64,000 nt of DNA, taken from positions 62,001 through 126,000 of the forward strand of contig CAXBBS010000001.1 of assembly GCA_963974485.1 (NCBI GenBank). Direction: 5' to 3'. Position 1 is the stretch's first letter. Each line of letters begins with the position of its first letter. Positions 1-8,582 of the stretch are shown piece by piece. The notes under the pieces were generated by a model that did no database searches, had not been told where the DNA came from, and was given only the letters and a program-made list of their open reading frames with translations. Source of the stretch: JAALKW01 sp963974485 (GTDB taxonomy: Bacteria; Pseudomonadota; Gammaproteobacteria; Legionellales; Legionellaceae). A program made the translations under genes and the position numbers.

Positions 1-1053
1 GAGTACGCTGACGAGGGCTGTTTCACAGGAGAGTTTAGGAAAGTTCAGTAAAAGCTCTCGCTCGATGTGATATAAATTCGCTTCGCTGTTATCCAGTAAA
101 ATAAGCTTTTGAGGCTTAAGTATGGCAATCTGCCGACATAATTCTGAGCCAATCGAACCACCCGCGCCCGTCACCAGCACGCAGCGGTTTTGAATGCCCG
201 ATTCAATCTTATGCCACTCCAATTCAACTTGATCGCGCCCAAGAAGATCTTCAATCTTCACGGTCCGAAGCGCATTCACCTCCACACGCCCAGAAACAAG
301 TGCGGACAAACTCGGTAGCGTTCTAAAAGGCGCGCGACTCTGTTCACAATAACCCACAATCCGTCGCATATCCGCTGAGCTCGCAGAGGGAAGAGCAATA
401 AAAATCAAATCGGCGTCGCTTTGCATCACAAGCGCAGGCAGTTGTGGCGTTGAACCGAGCACGCGAACACCATGCACTTCGAGCCCTCGTTTTTTACGAC
501 CATCATCCACAAGACCTACCGGCAAATATTCACCGCTGCGCTGCAAGTCACGCACCAAACTCGCACCCGCACTGCCAGCCCCAACAATTAAAACACGCTG
601 AGTTACCTCGGCTGCGTCCATGCGCTTACTTTGTTTATCTCTATGGCTACGTAATAATAATCGTGCGCCGCACAAGAAAGCCATCAGCAATAAACCATAT
701 AACGGTAATACGGCTTTCATAGCCAGCTGCTTTCCAGGCCATGCATAAAAAACAGAGAGAGCGAATAAGGTTCCGGTCAAGACTGCTTTAACAATACGTG
801 ATACATCTTTCAGTGAGGAAAATTGCCATACACCGCGATAAACTCTAAACATATAATAACAAGGCACTTGAAGTGCCAGCAAAACAAGCAGCGGAGCCCA
901 GGCTTGATGCAGTGCCCAGGTTTGAAACAATTGAAGTGAATCAAATTGAACGGCATGAGCTGCAAACCAAGCCATCGGAATGGCTAAAACGTCAAAAGCA
1001 ATCACGGGTAATTTAATATAAACTTTCTGAATAAAAGAAACTTTCTTGTCCAT
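1..1053 (-). CDS. Nucleotide-sugar 4,6-dehydratase, PglF/WbpM/CapD family (partial, C-terminus cut by window edge)
   Basis: The reading frame starts at an ATG at 1051-1053 and stays open to base 1, giving 351 residues; the C-terminus lies outside the window. The first ~130 residues form several hydrophobic membrane segments. A nucleotide-binding domain with VLIVGAGSAGASLV follows at about 152-165. A second Rossmann domain begins with CVLVTGAGGSIGSE near residue 290 and continues in the usual family style. This is the layout of membrane-anchored UDP-GlcNAc C6-dehydratases (PglF, WbpM, CapD), which make the UDP-4-keto-6-deoxy sugar. The aminotransferase, acetyltransferase and phosphoglycosyl transferase genes upstream on the same strand fit UDP-N,N'-diacetylbacillosamine synthesis. 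The catalytic SDR residues are beyond the edge, so C5-retaining versus C5-inverting activity cannot be judged. Confidence 0.9.
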   Translation of the reverse strand, partial: MDKKVSFIQKVYIKLPVIAFDVLAIPMAWFAAHAVQFDSLQLFQTWALHQAWAPLLVLLALQVPCYYMFRVYRGVWQFSSLKDVSRIVKAVLTGTLFALSVFYAWPGKQLAMKAVLPLYGLLLMAFLCGARLLLRSHRDKQSKRMDAAEVTQRVLIVGAGSAGASLVRDLQRSGEYLPVGLVDDGRKKRGLEVHGVRVLGSTPQLPALVMQSDADLIFIALPSASSADMRRIVGYCEQSRAPFRTLPSLSALVSGRVEVNALRTVKIEDLLGRDQVELEWHKIESGIQNRCVLVTGAGGSIGSELCRQIAILKPQKLILLDNSEANLYHIERELLLNFPKLSCETALVSVL

Positions 1054-1102
1054 ACAGCACATCCTTTTAATTACATATGAGCCATCTACACCCGACGCAT
1101 CC

Positions 1103-2326
1103 TTAAGCTTCCTCAAGCATACACGTTGTTTCAACCTGTTCTACATCGGTTCTTCCTGTCGCAAGCCACATTACTTCTTGCAGCACAGCACATGTATGAT
1201 TCATCTCACCTTGTGTAAGTGTTGGATGAACGAGCAACATGAAACTTGTCTCTCCTAGTTCCTGCGCAATGGGTAAATGCTTTTCAGGCCGCCATCCTGT
1301 GTTATCAAATGCTTTTTCAAGATAAATCTCAGCACACGTTCCAGCATAGCACGGCACATCACGTGACGATATTTCCATGATAATACGCTCTTTATCCCAT
1401 CCTTGAGCCAGCATATTGGGTTCAAAGAAGACATACGCTTTATAAGCTGCATGCTCTATGTAAGCAGGTATTTTTGGAACTCGAAGTCCTGGTGTACTTC
1501 TTGCGACTTTTTCTATTTGTCGAAGATTGGATAGACGTTGTGTATGCCAGTTTTGCATACGTTCAAGTTGAATGCGACCAATGGCTGCTTGCATCTCCGT
1601 CATACGCCAATTCGTTCCAAACTGTTCATGAACCCATTGAAACCCTTCTTTTCTTTCAGAGCCAAACATTGCATCCCATGACTTTCCATGATCTTTATAA
1701 GACCACATCCGTGACCACAAAGCTTTATCATTCGTTGTGACCATGCCACCCTCACCACCGGTGGTCATGATCTTATCCTGACAAAATGACCAAGCAGCAA
1801 CATGCCCTACCGAACCAATGGGTTTGTTTTTATAACGTGCACCATGAGCTTGCGCACAGTCTTCAATCACAAACAGATTTTTCTCATCTGCAAGCGCCAT
1901 GATTTCATCCATCTCACAAGGCCAGCCAGCAAGGTGCACGCAAATAATAGCCCGAGTTTTAGATGACAACACAGCTTGAATGCTTTCCGCCGTGATATTC
2001 TGACTGCTGCGATCAACATCTGCAAACACCGGTATTGCACCCACAGAAACGATACACGATACAGACGCGATAAACGAACGAGGCGTCACAATAACCTCAT
2101 CCCCAGGACGCACGCCAAGCCCTCTCAATGCAAGCTCTAATGCAACCGTGCCATTCATCAAGGTAATCGCATGCGCAACACCGGTCCAGGCAGCAAACTC
2201 TTCTTCAAATTTTTGACATTCTTGCCCTGTCCTCGCATTCACACGATTTGATAAAAGCACTCGCTGTACAGTATCGGCTTCTTCCTGTGTAAAACACGGC
2301 CATGTAGAATAAGCAGTATTAAGCAC
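1103..2326 (-). CDS. DegT/DnrJ/EryC1/StrS aminotransferase (PglE-like)
   Basis: This 407-residue PLP enzyme probably aminates C4 of the UDP-4-keto-6-deoxy sugar made by the dehydratase downstream. The family landmarks are present: VIEDCAQAHG with the PLP-nitrogen Asp at residue 156, and SFCQDKIMTTGGEGG with the Schiff-base Lys at 185. Length and start are normal for the family. Its start overlaps the stop of the acetyltransferase gene by 8 bases (2319-2326), so the two are translationally coupled. Placement between a PglD-like acetyltransferase and a PglF/WbpM-like dehydratase points to UDP-4-amino-sugar (bacillosamine) formation. The exact sugar is inferred, because related enzymes make perosamine or other 4-amino sugars. 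Confidence 0.88.
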   Translation of the reverse strand: MLNTAYSTWPCFTQEEADTVQRVLLSNRVNARTGQECQKFEEEFAAWTGVAHAITLMNGTVALELALRGLGVRPGDEVIVTPRSFIASVSCIVSVGAIPVFADVDRSSQNITAESIQAVLSSKTRAIICVHLAGWPCEMDEIMALADEKNLFVIEDCAQAHGARYKNKPIGSVGHVAAWSFCQDKIMTTGGEGGMVTTNDKALWSRMWSYKDHGKSWDAMFGSERKEGFQWVHEQFGTNWRMTEMQAAIGRIQLERMQNWHTQRLSNLRQIEKVARSTPGLRVPKIPAYIEHAAYKAYVFFEPNMLAQGWDKERIIMEISSRDVPCYAGTCAEIYLEKAFDNTGWRPEKHLPIAQELGETSFMLLVHPTLTQGEMNHTCAVLQEVMWLATGRTDVEQVETTCMLEEA

Positions 2327-2960
2327 GGTTTCCCTCCCGTTCTAAAATATTTTTTGCAGGTGTTCCCCACACTATTGATTGACTTGGCACGTTTTTAACA
2401 ACAACAGAGCCCGCCCCCACAATTACATCTGAACCAATATGAATGAGCTGCCGAACATTTGAACCTAAACCAATCCAAGTCCGCGACCCAACACAGACTT
2501 GTCCGGCTAAATTTGAACCAGGAGAAATGTGAACAGCATCCGCCAAAACACAATCATGTTCAACCGTTGCATTCGTATTCACAATACAATGCTCACCAAC
2601 CACGCTATATGCATTGAGCACAGCTCCGGCAAAAACAACACTTCCTAATCCAATTTGTGCATAAGTACTTATGATAGATCGTGGATGAATGACTGTTGCG
2701 AATACGACTCCGGCGGCATGCAACACAACAGATTTGGCTTGTCGTATTGCATTGTCACCTATAGCAATAATAGCTGCTTCAAACTCGCCTACGTTTTCAA
2801 TCAACTGTTCTGTCGTGCCCATAACAGGCCAGATTCCTATTGATTTAATACGAGGCCATGCATCATCAAAAAAAATTACTTCATCCCATCCCGCACACAA
2901 TGCTGCATCGGCAACGACTTTTCCATGACCACTCGCACCTAAAACAGCTAAAACTCGCAT
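2319..2960 (-). CDS. Sugar O/N-acetyltransferase, PglD/NeuD-like left-handed beta-helix
   Basis: This is a 213-residue protein of the NeuD/PglD family. The N-terminal Rossmann-like part carries GASGHGKVVAD at residues 8-18 and would bind the UDP sugar. From about residue 90 on, hexapeptide repeats form a left-handed beta-helix that binds acetyl-CoA. His135 in the segment ATVEHDCVLADAVHISPG corresponds to the catalytic base of PglD. It would N-acetylate the 4-amino group of a UDP-4-amino-6-deoxy sugar. It overlaps both neighbours by a few bases (2319-2326 and 2948-2960), typical of a tight operon. NeuD-type O-acetylation of another sugar is an alternative, but the PglC/PglE-like neighbours favour the bacillosamine reading. 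Confidence 0.87.
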   Translation of the reverse strand: MRVLAVLGASGHGKVVADAALCAGWDEVIFFDDAWPRIKSIGIWPVMGTTEQLIENVGEFEAAIIAIGDNAIRQAKSVVLHAAGVVFATVIHPRSIISTYAQIGLGSVVFAGAVLNAYSVVGEHCIVNTNATVEHDCVLADAVHISPGSNLAGQVCVGSRTWIGLGSNVRQLIHIGSDVIVGAGSVVVKNVPSQSIVWGTPAKNILEREGNRA

Positions 2961-3553
2961 GCCGCTGTTCCTTTAAACTTCTCCGCTGTGACTTGACCTT
3001 CCGCTTGAATTCCTTGCCGACAAAAAACAGTCTTAATCGTTAAAACTAAAATTTTGAGATCCAGCCAAAAAGATTGATGCTTAATATACAACACGTCTTG
3101 CTCAAATTTAGCTTCCCAAGAAAGTGCATTACGTCCAGCAACTTGTGCCTGCCCTGTTATACCAGGACGCATATCATGCCGTCGTGCTTGCTCCGTGGTA
3201 TATAACGGCAAATACTCCATCAGTAAGGGCCTTGGTCCCACCAAACTCATATCGCCTTTAAGTACATTCCATAACTCAGGCAACTCATCCAAACTTGTTG
3301 AACGTAAAAATCGCCCAAAAGAAGTTAACCGCACAGCATCAGGAAGAAGTATTCCATCGGCTCCTAATGTATCTAACATCGTGCGAAATTTAACCAAGAG
3401 GAAAGGTTTACCATGTAAACCAGGTCGCAGCTGCGTAAAAAATACAGGTGAACCAAGCTTTATCCGAATCCACACAGCAAGTAATATGAGTAGAGGTGAT
3501 AGCAGAAACAGTAAAAAAAACGCTGTCAGTACATCCATTGTACGCTTAAACAT
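2948..3553 (-). CDS. Monotopic phosphoglycosyl transferase (PglC/WcaJ C-terminal-domain-like sugar transferase)
   Basis: A 201-residue protein with only the minimal catalytic domain of the bacterial sugar transferase family (PF02397), as in PglC, without the extra membrane domain of WbaP or WcaJ. The N-terminal re-entrant hydrophobic segment has the Ser-Pro kink (residues 19-20). The Asp-Glu catalytic dyad is in SLDELPELWNVLKGDMSLVG (D89, E90), followed by GPRPL and MRPGITGQAQVAGRN. It should move a phospho-sugar from UDP-sugar to undecaprenyl phosphate, priming repeat-unit assembly. The adjacent PglD/PglE/PglF-like genes make diNAcBac the likely substrate. It is the only initiating transferase recognised in the window. 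Confidence 0.9.
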   Translation of the reverse strand: MFKRTMDVLTAFFLLFLLSPLLILLAVWIRIKLGSPVFFTQLRPGLHGKPFLLVKFRTMLDTLGADGILLPDAVRLTSFGRFLRSTSLDELPELWNVLKGDMSLVGPRPLLMEYLPLYTTEQARRHDMRPGITGQAQVAGRNALSWEAKFEQDVLYIKHQSFWLDLKILVLTIKTVFCRQGIQAEGQVTAEKFKGTAACEF

Positions 3554-3566
3554 TCCTTATCCTTTT

Positions 3567-4814
3567 TTATATATTTTCCCGAAGCAACGTAGGAGCCTGA
3601 AATGACGCTTCCAACGATGTCACCCATTGATCGGCTAATTGAATACGATCAAAATTTTCCTCCGCGAGCATCCGAGCATGCATCCCTTTCTTGTTTAAAA
3701 CACGTTTATCTGAAGAAATTTCTTCGAGCATATTTGCAAATGCCACAGCATTTTCAGGTTCAACGGTAAAGCCACAATCATGCGTGACAATAAGTTCAGC
3801 TAACCATCCAGGATAATTATTAATCACGGGAAGTCCGCATGCAATATAATCAAAAAACTTATTGGGTGACGTTCCATCATAAAATGCAGGAACATTTGCC
3901 AGTATTTGCATACCTAAATCAGCAGATTTCATCAGTCTTGCAAGCGCTGGTTTTGAAACAGGCCCTAAAAAAATAACGTTGTCTAATTTAATGTTTTTAG
4001 CACGCCGCTGTAGGCCTTCTTTTAACTTTCCCTGCCCTATCAAAACAAACTTAATATGACCACATTTGCGATGCATGAGCTCTTCGGCCACATCAAGCAC
4101 AGCATCTAAACCATTCGCCAGCCCATGCGTTCCTGTATATACAAGCATGAGATCATCATGGCTCACACCTTTCGGTCGCTCTAAAGCGGCGGATTCTTTG
4201 TCAAACAAACTAAAATCACATGCATTTGGAATAAGAGGCACGCGTGTTTTCTCGACGCCATGCTTAACAATGCCTTCGGCAATACCGGGTGACAGCGCAA
4301 TAATCTGATGTGCAGAACAATAAATAAGCTTTTCCATTAGGCTAAGACAAAATAGAATTGCTGGATTTTTTATTACCCCCATGGCTTTTGGAAGCTCTGG
4401 CCAAAGATCACGGACTTCAAACACAAAAGGCTTACGTCGAAACCAGCGCGCGGCGACACCAGGCAAACCCGCTGTTAATGGCGTAGAACTAGCGAAAACA
4501 AGATCGTACGTTTCTTTAAAAACCAAGATTAAACTTCGCCAAACAAAACGCAAAAAAAGCCATGACCGTTTAAGAAGATTATCTTTATTTGAATAGGTAA
4601 GATCAAACTCAATCACATCAATCCCATCAACCACTCCCCGACGCATACCTCGAGCAAAAGCATGGGTTAATCCCGTTACTCCACCCGTATAAGAACCACA
4701 AACCATGGTAACTTGATGGCCACGCGCAAGCAGTCGACGCGCCATTTCATAGGAACGATTTCCCGTCGAACCATCAGGCGTTGAAAAATGTTGATGAAAA
4801 TATAAAACCTTCAT
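3567..4814 (-). CDS. Glycosyltransferase family 4 (WbuB-like)
   Basis: A GT-B fold glycosyltransferase of about 415 residues beginning MKVLYFHQHFSTPDGSTGNR. The first half has the acceptor-side motif VFEVRDLWPELP. The C-terminal donor domain has LVYTGTHG, SPNKFFDYIACGLPVI and a late EENFDR segment. The open frame extends to an ATG at 4821-4823, but the ATG at 4812-4814 forms an ATGA overlap with the preceding stop and has a GGA at suitable spacing, so I prefer it. It follows a heparinase-like gene and precedes the PglC-like initiator, suggesting addition of an early sugar of the repeat unit. Donor and acceptor cannot be read from sequence. Confidence 0.87.
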   Translation of the reverse strand: MKVLYFHQHFSTPDGSTGNRSYEMARRLLARGHQVTMVCGSYTGGVTGLTHAFARGMRRGVVDGIDVIEFDLTYSNKDNLLKRSWLFLRFVWRSLILVFKETYDLVFASSTPLTAGLPGVAARWFRRKPFVFEVRDLWPELPKAMGVIKNPAILFCLSLMEKLIYCSAHQIIALSPGIAEGIVKHGVEKTRVPLIPNACDFSLFDKESAALERPKGVSHDDLMLVYTGTHGLANGLDAVLDVAEELMHRKCGHIKFVLIGQGKLKEGLQRRAKNIKLDNVIFLGPVSKPALARLMKSADLGMQILANVPAFYDGTSPNKFFDYIACGLPVINNYPGWLAELIVTHDCGFTVEPENAVAFANMLEEISSDKRVLNKKGMHARMLAEENFDRIQLADQWVTSLEASFQAPTLLRENI

Positions 4815-6613
4815 AGCGTCCATTCATAATGAGAAATTAACTCGCCGGGTTGATGAATCTCAACTTCCAAGACCGGCACGTCTTCTTTTTGTAGATAATA
4901 ACGCGATTCCCACCCTGTGACGAGAGCTATACGCGAAATAGCTATATTAGATACAATCGTAAGACGGGCGTGTTTGCTCACGACAGATGTTCCTACAATG
5001 CGCCAATCACCTGGAAGTAAACGCCAACGCAAAATAGCTTTTTCACTAAAACCACTCACCTGATCCGTTACTCTAAAATTTGTCTCTGATAGCGATATTT
5101 TTCTCTTATGATAACAAGCCTTATTATCTCGATACGAGGCCGAAAAGCTTGCATTTTCATCGGCTATATTAATCTGTTCAACAGCTTCTGTTTTTAACCA
5201 ATCACCCAGTAAAAATCGACCCAACCGAGGCATTTGATCGCGATCATCAAATTGAATGGTATTATGGCTTTTGGTCCCTGAAAAATAGTTTAACCACTCA
5301 GGCTCTGTATTGTAACCATAAGTACCGGCATCTCGAAGATGATTAACGCCTTTCAGCCACAAATCAACATGTAAAGCATCTGCCTGGCTTGGTCTAAAAC
5401 GAAAACGGGGATAACGCAGCAACGCCATACTTTGCTCGTTTTGCAACACCGCAAACCCACCGTCATCAAATAACTTATTTTGTTTATTTTGAATAATTTT
5501 TTCAGGTAAATCTACTTGAAACCAAGCTAACGGTGCATCCCAATGCCCCTCGTCTAAATATGCTCTGGCATGCTCAAACAAAACCATGGACGTTTGAACT
5601 GTCGGTCTAAAATCACGTGAATCACAATCAACCAAGGAAAATAAAAGAGCACCATCATGCGCACCAAGGTTTGGAGCATAGCCTGTTGTTGAATCCACCA
5701 TCGCAGCAAGCCAATGTACCGCCGCCTTCGCTTTATTTGTATAGTCTTCTGAAAATTCAGGTAAATCTAATGCCCGTCGCCAAAGCTCTACCATGCAGAG
5801 TGTATCTAACAACAATCGATGATAATTCACTGAATATTGACTAAACGTACCGTCCGAGCTGATCAAACGTTCTATGCGATTTTCAAGCCATCGCCTACCA
5901 AGCCGTTCCCATCGCGCGCCTTCGACAACCCCGCATCGCGCAAGCCAGCTTCCTCCGATAAACAACGCAGCCGCTTCAGACGTTCCATGATTATTATCTT
6001 GCGACATGGCATAACGAAGCGTTGGCAGAATACGTTTTATATGCGCTTTAACTAAATGTAATAAACAAGATGAACTATCCTGAACTTGCTCTAATAACAG
6101 AGCCCCCATCGCAAGGTGCAAAATACGTATCCCGGTTTCTTGGCCACACTTCCAATTCAACCCTTGATAAGCAGGATTATTTTCACACCAGTCAGAAAGC
6201 CATTGGTTCAACCGAGGCAATGCATCAACATCACCCGACACATGCCGCTCAACTAGCGCCAAAACCCATGCAAATCGTGATGCCTCCCAAACGCATTTAA
6301 TGTCACCTAGTTCTGAATCAAAATCTGAAAGCTTCCACCAAGGTGTGCTCGCATCGCCTCGCTTGCCTGTTTGCGAGTTTAAGTGCCAATCCGGCGGTGC
6401 CTTATTCTGCCAGCTTTGCACTGGTTCGAACTTATGCAAAGGCTGTTGCTTTACCTGCTCCTTTAAAAAAAGCCCAGCTGGTAATGCATCTACTTTTCGA
6501 AAGTACAATGCATACCAACCAAGCTTTAATTTTAAGCGATATAATACAACATGAAATATTGGGTTATATCCAAGTTGTCGAGCTGTTTTTATTTTTATAC
6601 GTAGATTCTTCAC
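4811..6613 (-). CDS. Heparinase II/III-family protein in polysaccharide locus
   Basis: A 600-residue protein with the two-part plan of the heparinase II/III family: an alpha-helical toroid (about residues 90-340, including SQDNNHGTSEAAALFIGGSWLAR split over the His-containing catalytic region) and a C-terminal beta-sandwich (about 370-600, including YPRFRFRPSQADALHVDLW). It starts with a GTG at 6611-6613. No Sec signal peptide is evident, which is usual for the homologues in assembly clusters. Their role there is unproven; trimming or modifying uronic-acid polymers is possible. It ends by ATGA overlap with the GT4 gene. In many loci this gene directly follows the two-domain oxidoreductase; here an ATPase insertion separates them. 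Confidence 0.82.
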   Translation of the reverse strand: MKNLRIKIKTARQLGYNPIFHVVLYRLKLKLGWYALYFRKVDALPAGLFLKEQVKQQPLHKFEPVQSWQNKAPPDWHLNSQTGKRGDASTPWWKLSDFDSELGDIKCVWEASRFAWVLALVERHVSGDVDALPRLNQWLSDWCENNPAYQGLNWKCGQETGIRILHLAMGALLLEQVQDSSSCLLHLVKAHIKRILPTLRYAMSQDNNHGTSEAAALFIGGSWLARCGVVEGARWERLGRRWLENRIERLISSDGTFSQYSVNYHRLLLDTLCMVELWRRALDLPEFSEDYTNKAKAAVHWLAAMVDSTTGYAPNLGAHDGALLFSLVDCDSRDFRPTVQTSMVLFEHARAYLDEGHWDAPLAWFQVDLPEKIIQNKQNKLFDDGGFAVLQNEQSMALLRYPRFRFRPSQADALHVDLWLKGVNHLRDAGTYGYNTEPEWLNYFSGTKSHNTIQFDDRDQMPRLGRFLLGDWLKTEAVEQINIADENASFSASYRDNKACYHKRKISLSETNFRVTDQVSGFSEKAILRWRLLPGDWRIVGTSVVSKHARLTIVSNIAISRIALVTGWESRYYLQKEDVPVLEVEIHQPGELISHYEWTL

Positions 6614-6696
6614 ATTACATCAACTCAAGAAACATCAATTTTTCACCAAACCAGTGACCAACCGCGGCAATGACTGAATCATATAAGCAGAAAGAC

Positions 6697-6792
6697 TCAA
6701 TTTCCGACCTGCCGAGCACCTCGAACAATTAAAGGCTTTCGACGTGGATTATTTTTCCAGTCAATTACGTTATATCGAGATGTTCGCTCCAT
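6697..6792 (-). pseudogene. Remnant of the N-terminus of an AAA ATPase (DUF4143-type)
   Basis: The minus strand from the ATG at 6790-6792 encodes ERTSRYNVIDWKNNPRRKP then LIVRGARQVG before a stop at 6697-6699. This is the canonical beginning of AAA_14/DUF4143 ATPases up to the middle of the Walker A motif (GARQVGKT). The frame is lost exactly where GKT should follow and nothing recognisable continues. It is a fossil of a second ATPase gene beside the intact one at 7231-8439. The frame stays open upstream to about 6903 without a recognised domain. Confidence 0.6.
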
Positions 6793-7034
6793 AAATAACC
6801 TTAAGTTGGTTCTAAATATCCCTGCATTACAACCAAACCATGGATTAAATACCATGATATTTTTGGGATAACTTACATTAGAACCGTTGTTTATCCGGAT
6901 ATACCGCGGTAGTCATGTCATTTGTCCCGAATAGTATAAAAATATCCGTGTAATGCAATTTTCCATGGCGTAAATAAAAATTTATTTTCTGCAGAGTTAG
7001 TTCTATTTATATTTTGCGGGAAATAACGTAAACC

Positions 7035-7181
7035 ATGTTTTTCCGCAACAAAGAATGTAAGCATATGCCTCATCATTTTATGGGTAGAGAACAAGAGCTT
7101 GCCACGCTCAACGATTTGTTCTCCAAAGATGCCCGTTGTTTTATGGTGATTAAAAATCACATCTGGGGGTGCTATCGGTGA
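7035..7181 (+). pseudogene. Remnant of the N-terminus of an ATPase (FxGRExEL type, DUF234-like)
   Basis: A 48-codon plus-strand frame starts at the ATG at 7035 and contains FMGREQELATLNDLFSKDAR followed by CFMVIK. That matches the start of prokaryotic AAA ATPases of the 'F[IV]GRExEL..L' type, where a GRRRxGKS P-loop would follow within a few residues. Here the frame runs into unrelated residues and a TGA at 7179, so the P-loop is gone. It lies opposite in strand to the intact ATPase gene. Too short to be functional, so I call it a degraded fragment. A fortuitous frame is possible but the motif match is specific. Confidence 0.5.
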
Positions 7182-7230
7182 TTATACATGGTCATTAAAT
7201 ATGGCTAAAGTTTCTTTAATGTCATTTCCA

Positions 7231-8439
7231 TTAAATCAGCTGAGATAAAAACGTTTTAGCTGGAACAATCATAGGCGTTGTATGCAGAAAGCAATTCTTA
7301 TCAACATAGGGCATGTTCACCACAACTTGAAATGCGTGCTTAGCTCCTGTCTGCTGCTGAAATTCAACTAAACGAGGGCTAATGATTTGATTATCCGATA
7401 ATTTAACTTCGACTAAAAACCAAACTTTATTATTTTTTGAAACAACAAAATCGATCTCTTTTTTGTCGAGTGTACGAATATAAGATAACTCATACTCTCC
7501 AAATCCCCTATCAGTCCAATATTGAACTGCTTTAAGTAATTGTGTCGCGATAAAATTTTCAGCCCGTGCACCCAGATCCTCAATAAGCGACCAATCCCAA
7601 AGGTATACTTTAGGTTCTTTCAAGAGTGAACGTACAATATTCTGAGACCAGGGTTTAAGTCGATAACAATAATAAAACGTTTCTAAGGTTTGTATCCAGC
7701 GCGTGATGGTATCAACCGATACACGAACATGTTTTGCTAGGGTCGTATAATTCACTTGTTTTGATGCAATTTGCCTTAAAATATCCATAAGTAACTGGAG
7801 TCTGTTTAAATCATGAATCACATTTACATCACGAATATCTTCTTGTATCAATTGCTGTTTTCTTAATTTTTGCCAGCGGCCACTAAAAAGAGGATTACGC
7901 TTGATAAATGGTTTTGGGAAGCCGCCAAAGTTAAATAATGCTTCAAAATCATCCTGCGATATTTCGGCTGGTGCAGAAATTTCATGCGTCGACATATCTG
8001 TACGCAAACATTCCGCCACAGACAATGGGTGCATACGATAGGAAAAATAGCGCCCCATAAGGCTATCACCACCGTGTTTATAGACATCTAGACGTGCACT
8101 ACCCGTCACGATAATATGAACCTGATGCCCATATGTATCAAAAAATCCTTTTATGAAATTTTTCCAATCAGGCCTTTTGTGAATCTCATCAAATGCTACG
8201 ACTGGTTTTGTGTCTGATAAATGATTTATTTTTGCATATTGAGCAATGTCAGAAGGGCCGGATAGAATGATTTTTTGATGATCTTCATTATCCCAATTTA
8301 GATACGTAAAATTAGCGTATTGGGTTGCTAAATTGATACTGACCGTTGTTTTTCCCACTTGACGTGGACCAGAAAGAAATAACATTTCTGCGTCAGAATC
8401 TAAATGAGCTTTGATTAATGTATCGTAGATACGCTTCAT
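7231..8439 (-). CDS. ATP-binding protein, AAA_14 + DUF4143
   Basis: A 402-residue protein with Walker A FLSGPRQVGKTT (about residues 21-32), Walker B VVAFDEIHK (about 79-87) and a sensor-like IIVTGSARLDVY. A winged-helix stretch (VSVDTITRWIQTLETFYYCYRLKPW) and the C-terminal nuclease-like DUF4143 part (IDFVVSKNNKVWFLVEVK) follow. The biochemical role of the family is not established; homologues are patchily distributed and behave like mobile or defence-related orphans. It sits inside the polysaccharide operon between the oxidoreductase and heparinase genes and is unrelated in function, so it is probably an insertion. Its own promoter region carries two palindromes (8469-8530). Confidence 0.85.
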   Translation of the reverse strand: MKRIYDTLIKAHLDSDAEMLFLSGPRQVGKTTVSINLATQYANFTYLNWDNEDHQKIILSGPSDIAQYAKINHLSDTKPVVAFDEIHKRPDWKNFIKGFFDTYGHQVHIIVTGSARLDVYKHGGDSLMGRYFSYRMHPLSVAECLRTDMSTHEISAPAEISQDDFEALFNFGGFPKPFIKRNPLFSGRWQKLRKQQLIQEDIRDVNVIHDLNRLQLLMDILRQIASKQVNYTTLAKHVRVSVDTITRWIQTLETFYYCYRLKPWSQNIVRSLLKEPKVYLWDWSLIEDLGARAENFIATQLLKAVQYWTDRGFGEYELSYIRTLDKKEIDFVVSKNNKVWFLVEVKLSDNQIISPRLVEFQQQTGAKHAFQVVVNMPYVDKNCFLHTTPMIVPAKTFLSQLI

Positions 8440-8468
8440 TGGAAGTCACATGCGACTAAAAACCATTT

Positions 8469-8498
8469 GATTATTATACGATGAATCGTATAATAATC
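8469..8498. repeat. Perfect 14-bp inverted repeat upstream of the AAA ATPase gene
   Basis: GATTATTATACGAT and its exact reverse complement are separated by 2 bases (8483-8484). It lies about 30 bases before the ATPase start at 8439, where an operator or autoregulatory site would be expected. A hairpin in the transcript is the alternative. A partial second copy follows at 8509-8530. Confidence 0.8.
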
Positions 8499-8508
8499 AA
8501 TATAACCC

Positions 8509-8530
8509 TACGATCCATCGTATAATAATC
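8509..8530. repeat. Second, partial copy of the ATPase-upstream palindrome
   Basis: TACGAT, 2 spacer bases, then ATCGTATAATAATC repeats the centre and complete right arm of the 8469-8498 element. The shared right arms begin 32 bases apart (8485 and 8517), close to three helical turns. This would suit cooperative binding of a dimeric regulator to one DNA face. Confidence 0.7.
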
Positions 8531-8582
8531 GTTAGCTCTCGATGCTCCATAGTATATCAAGGCCTCTCGCTGGATGAGATAT

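Noticed and set aside
3195..3605. 136-codon plus-strand open frame opposite the sugar transferase
   Set aside because: Antisense to a strongly conserved gene, no recognisable motif and no ribosome site.
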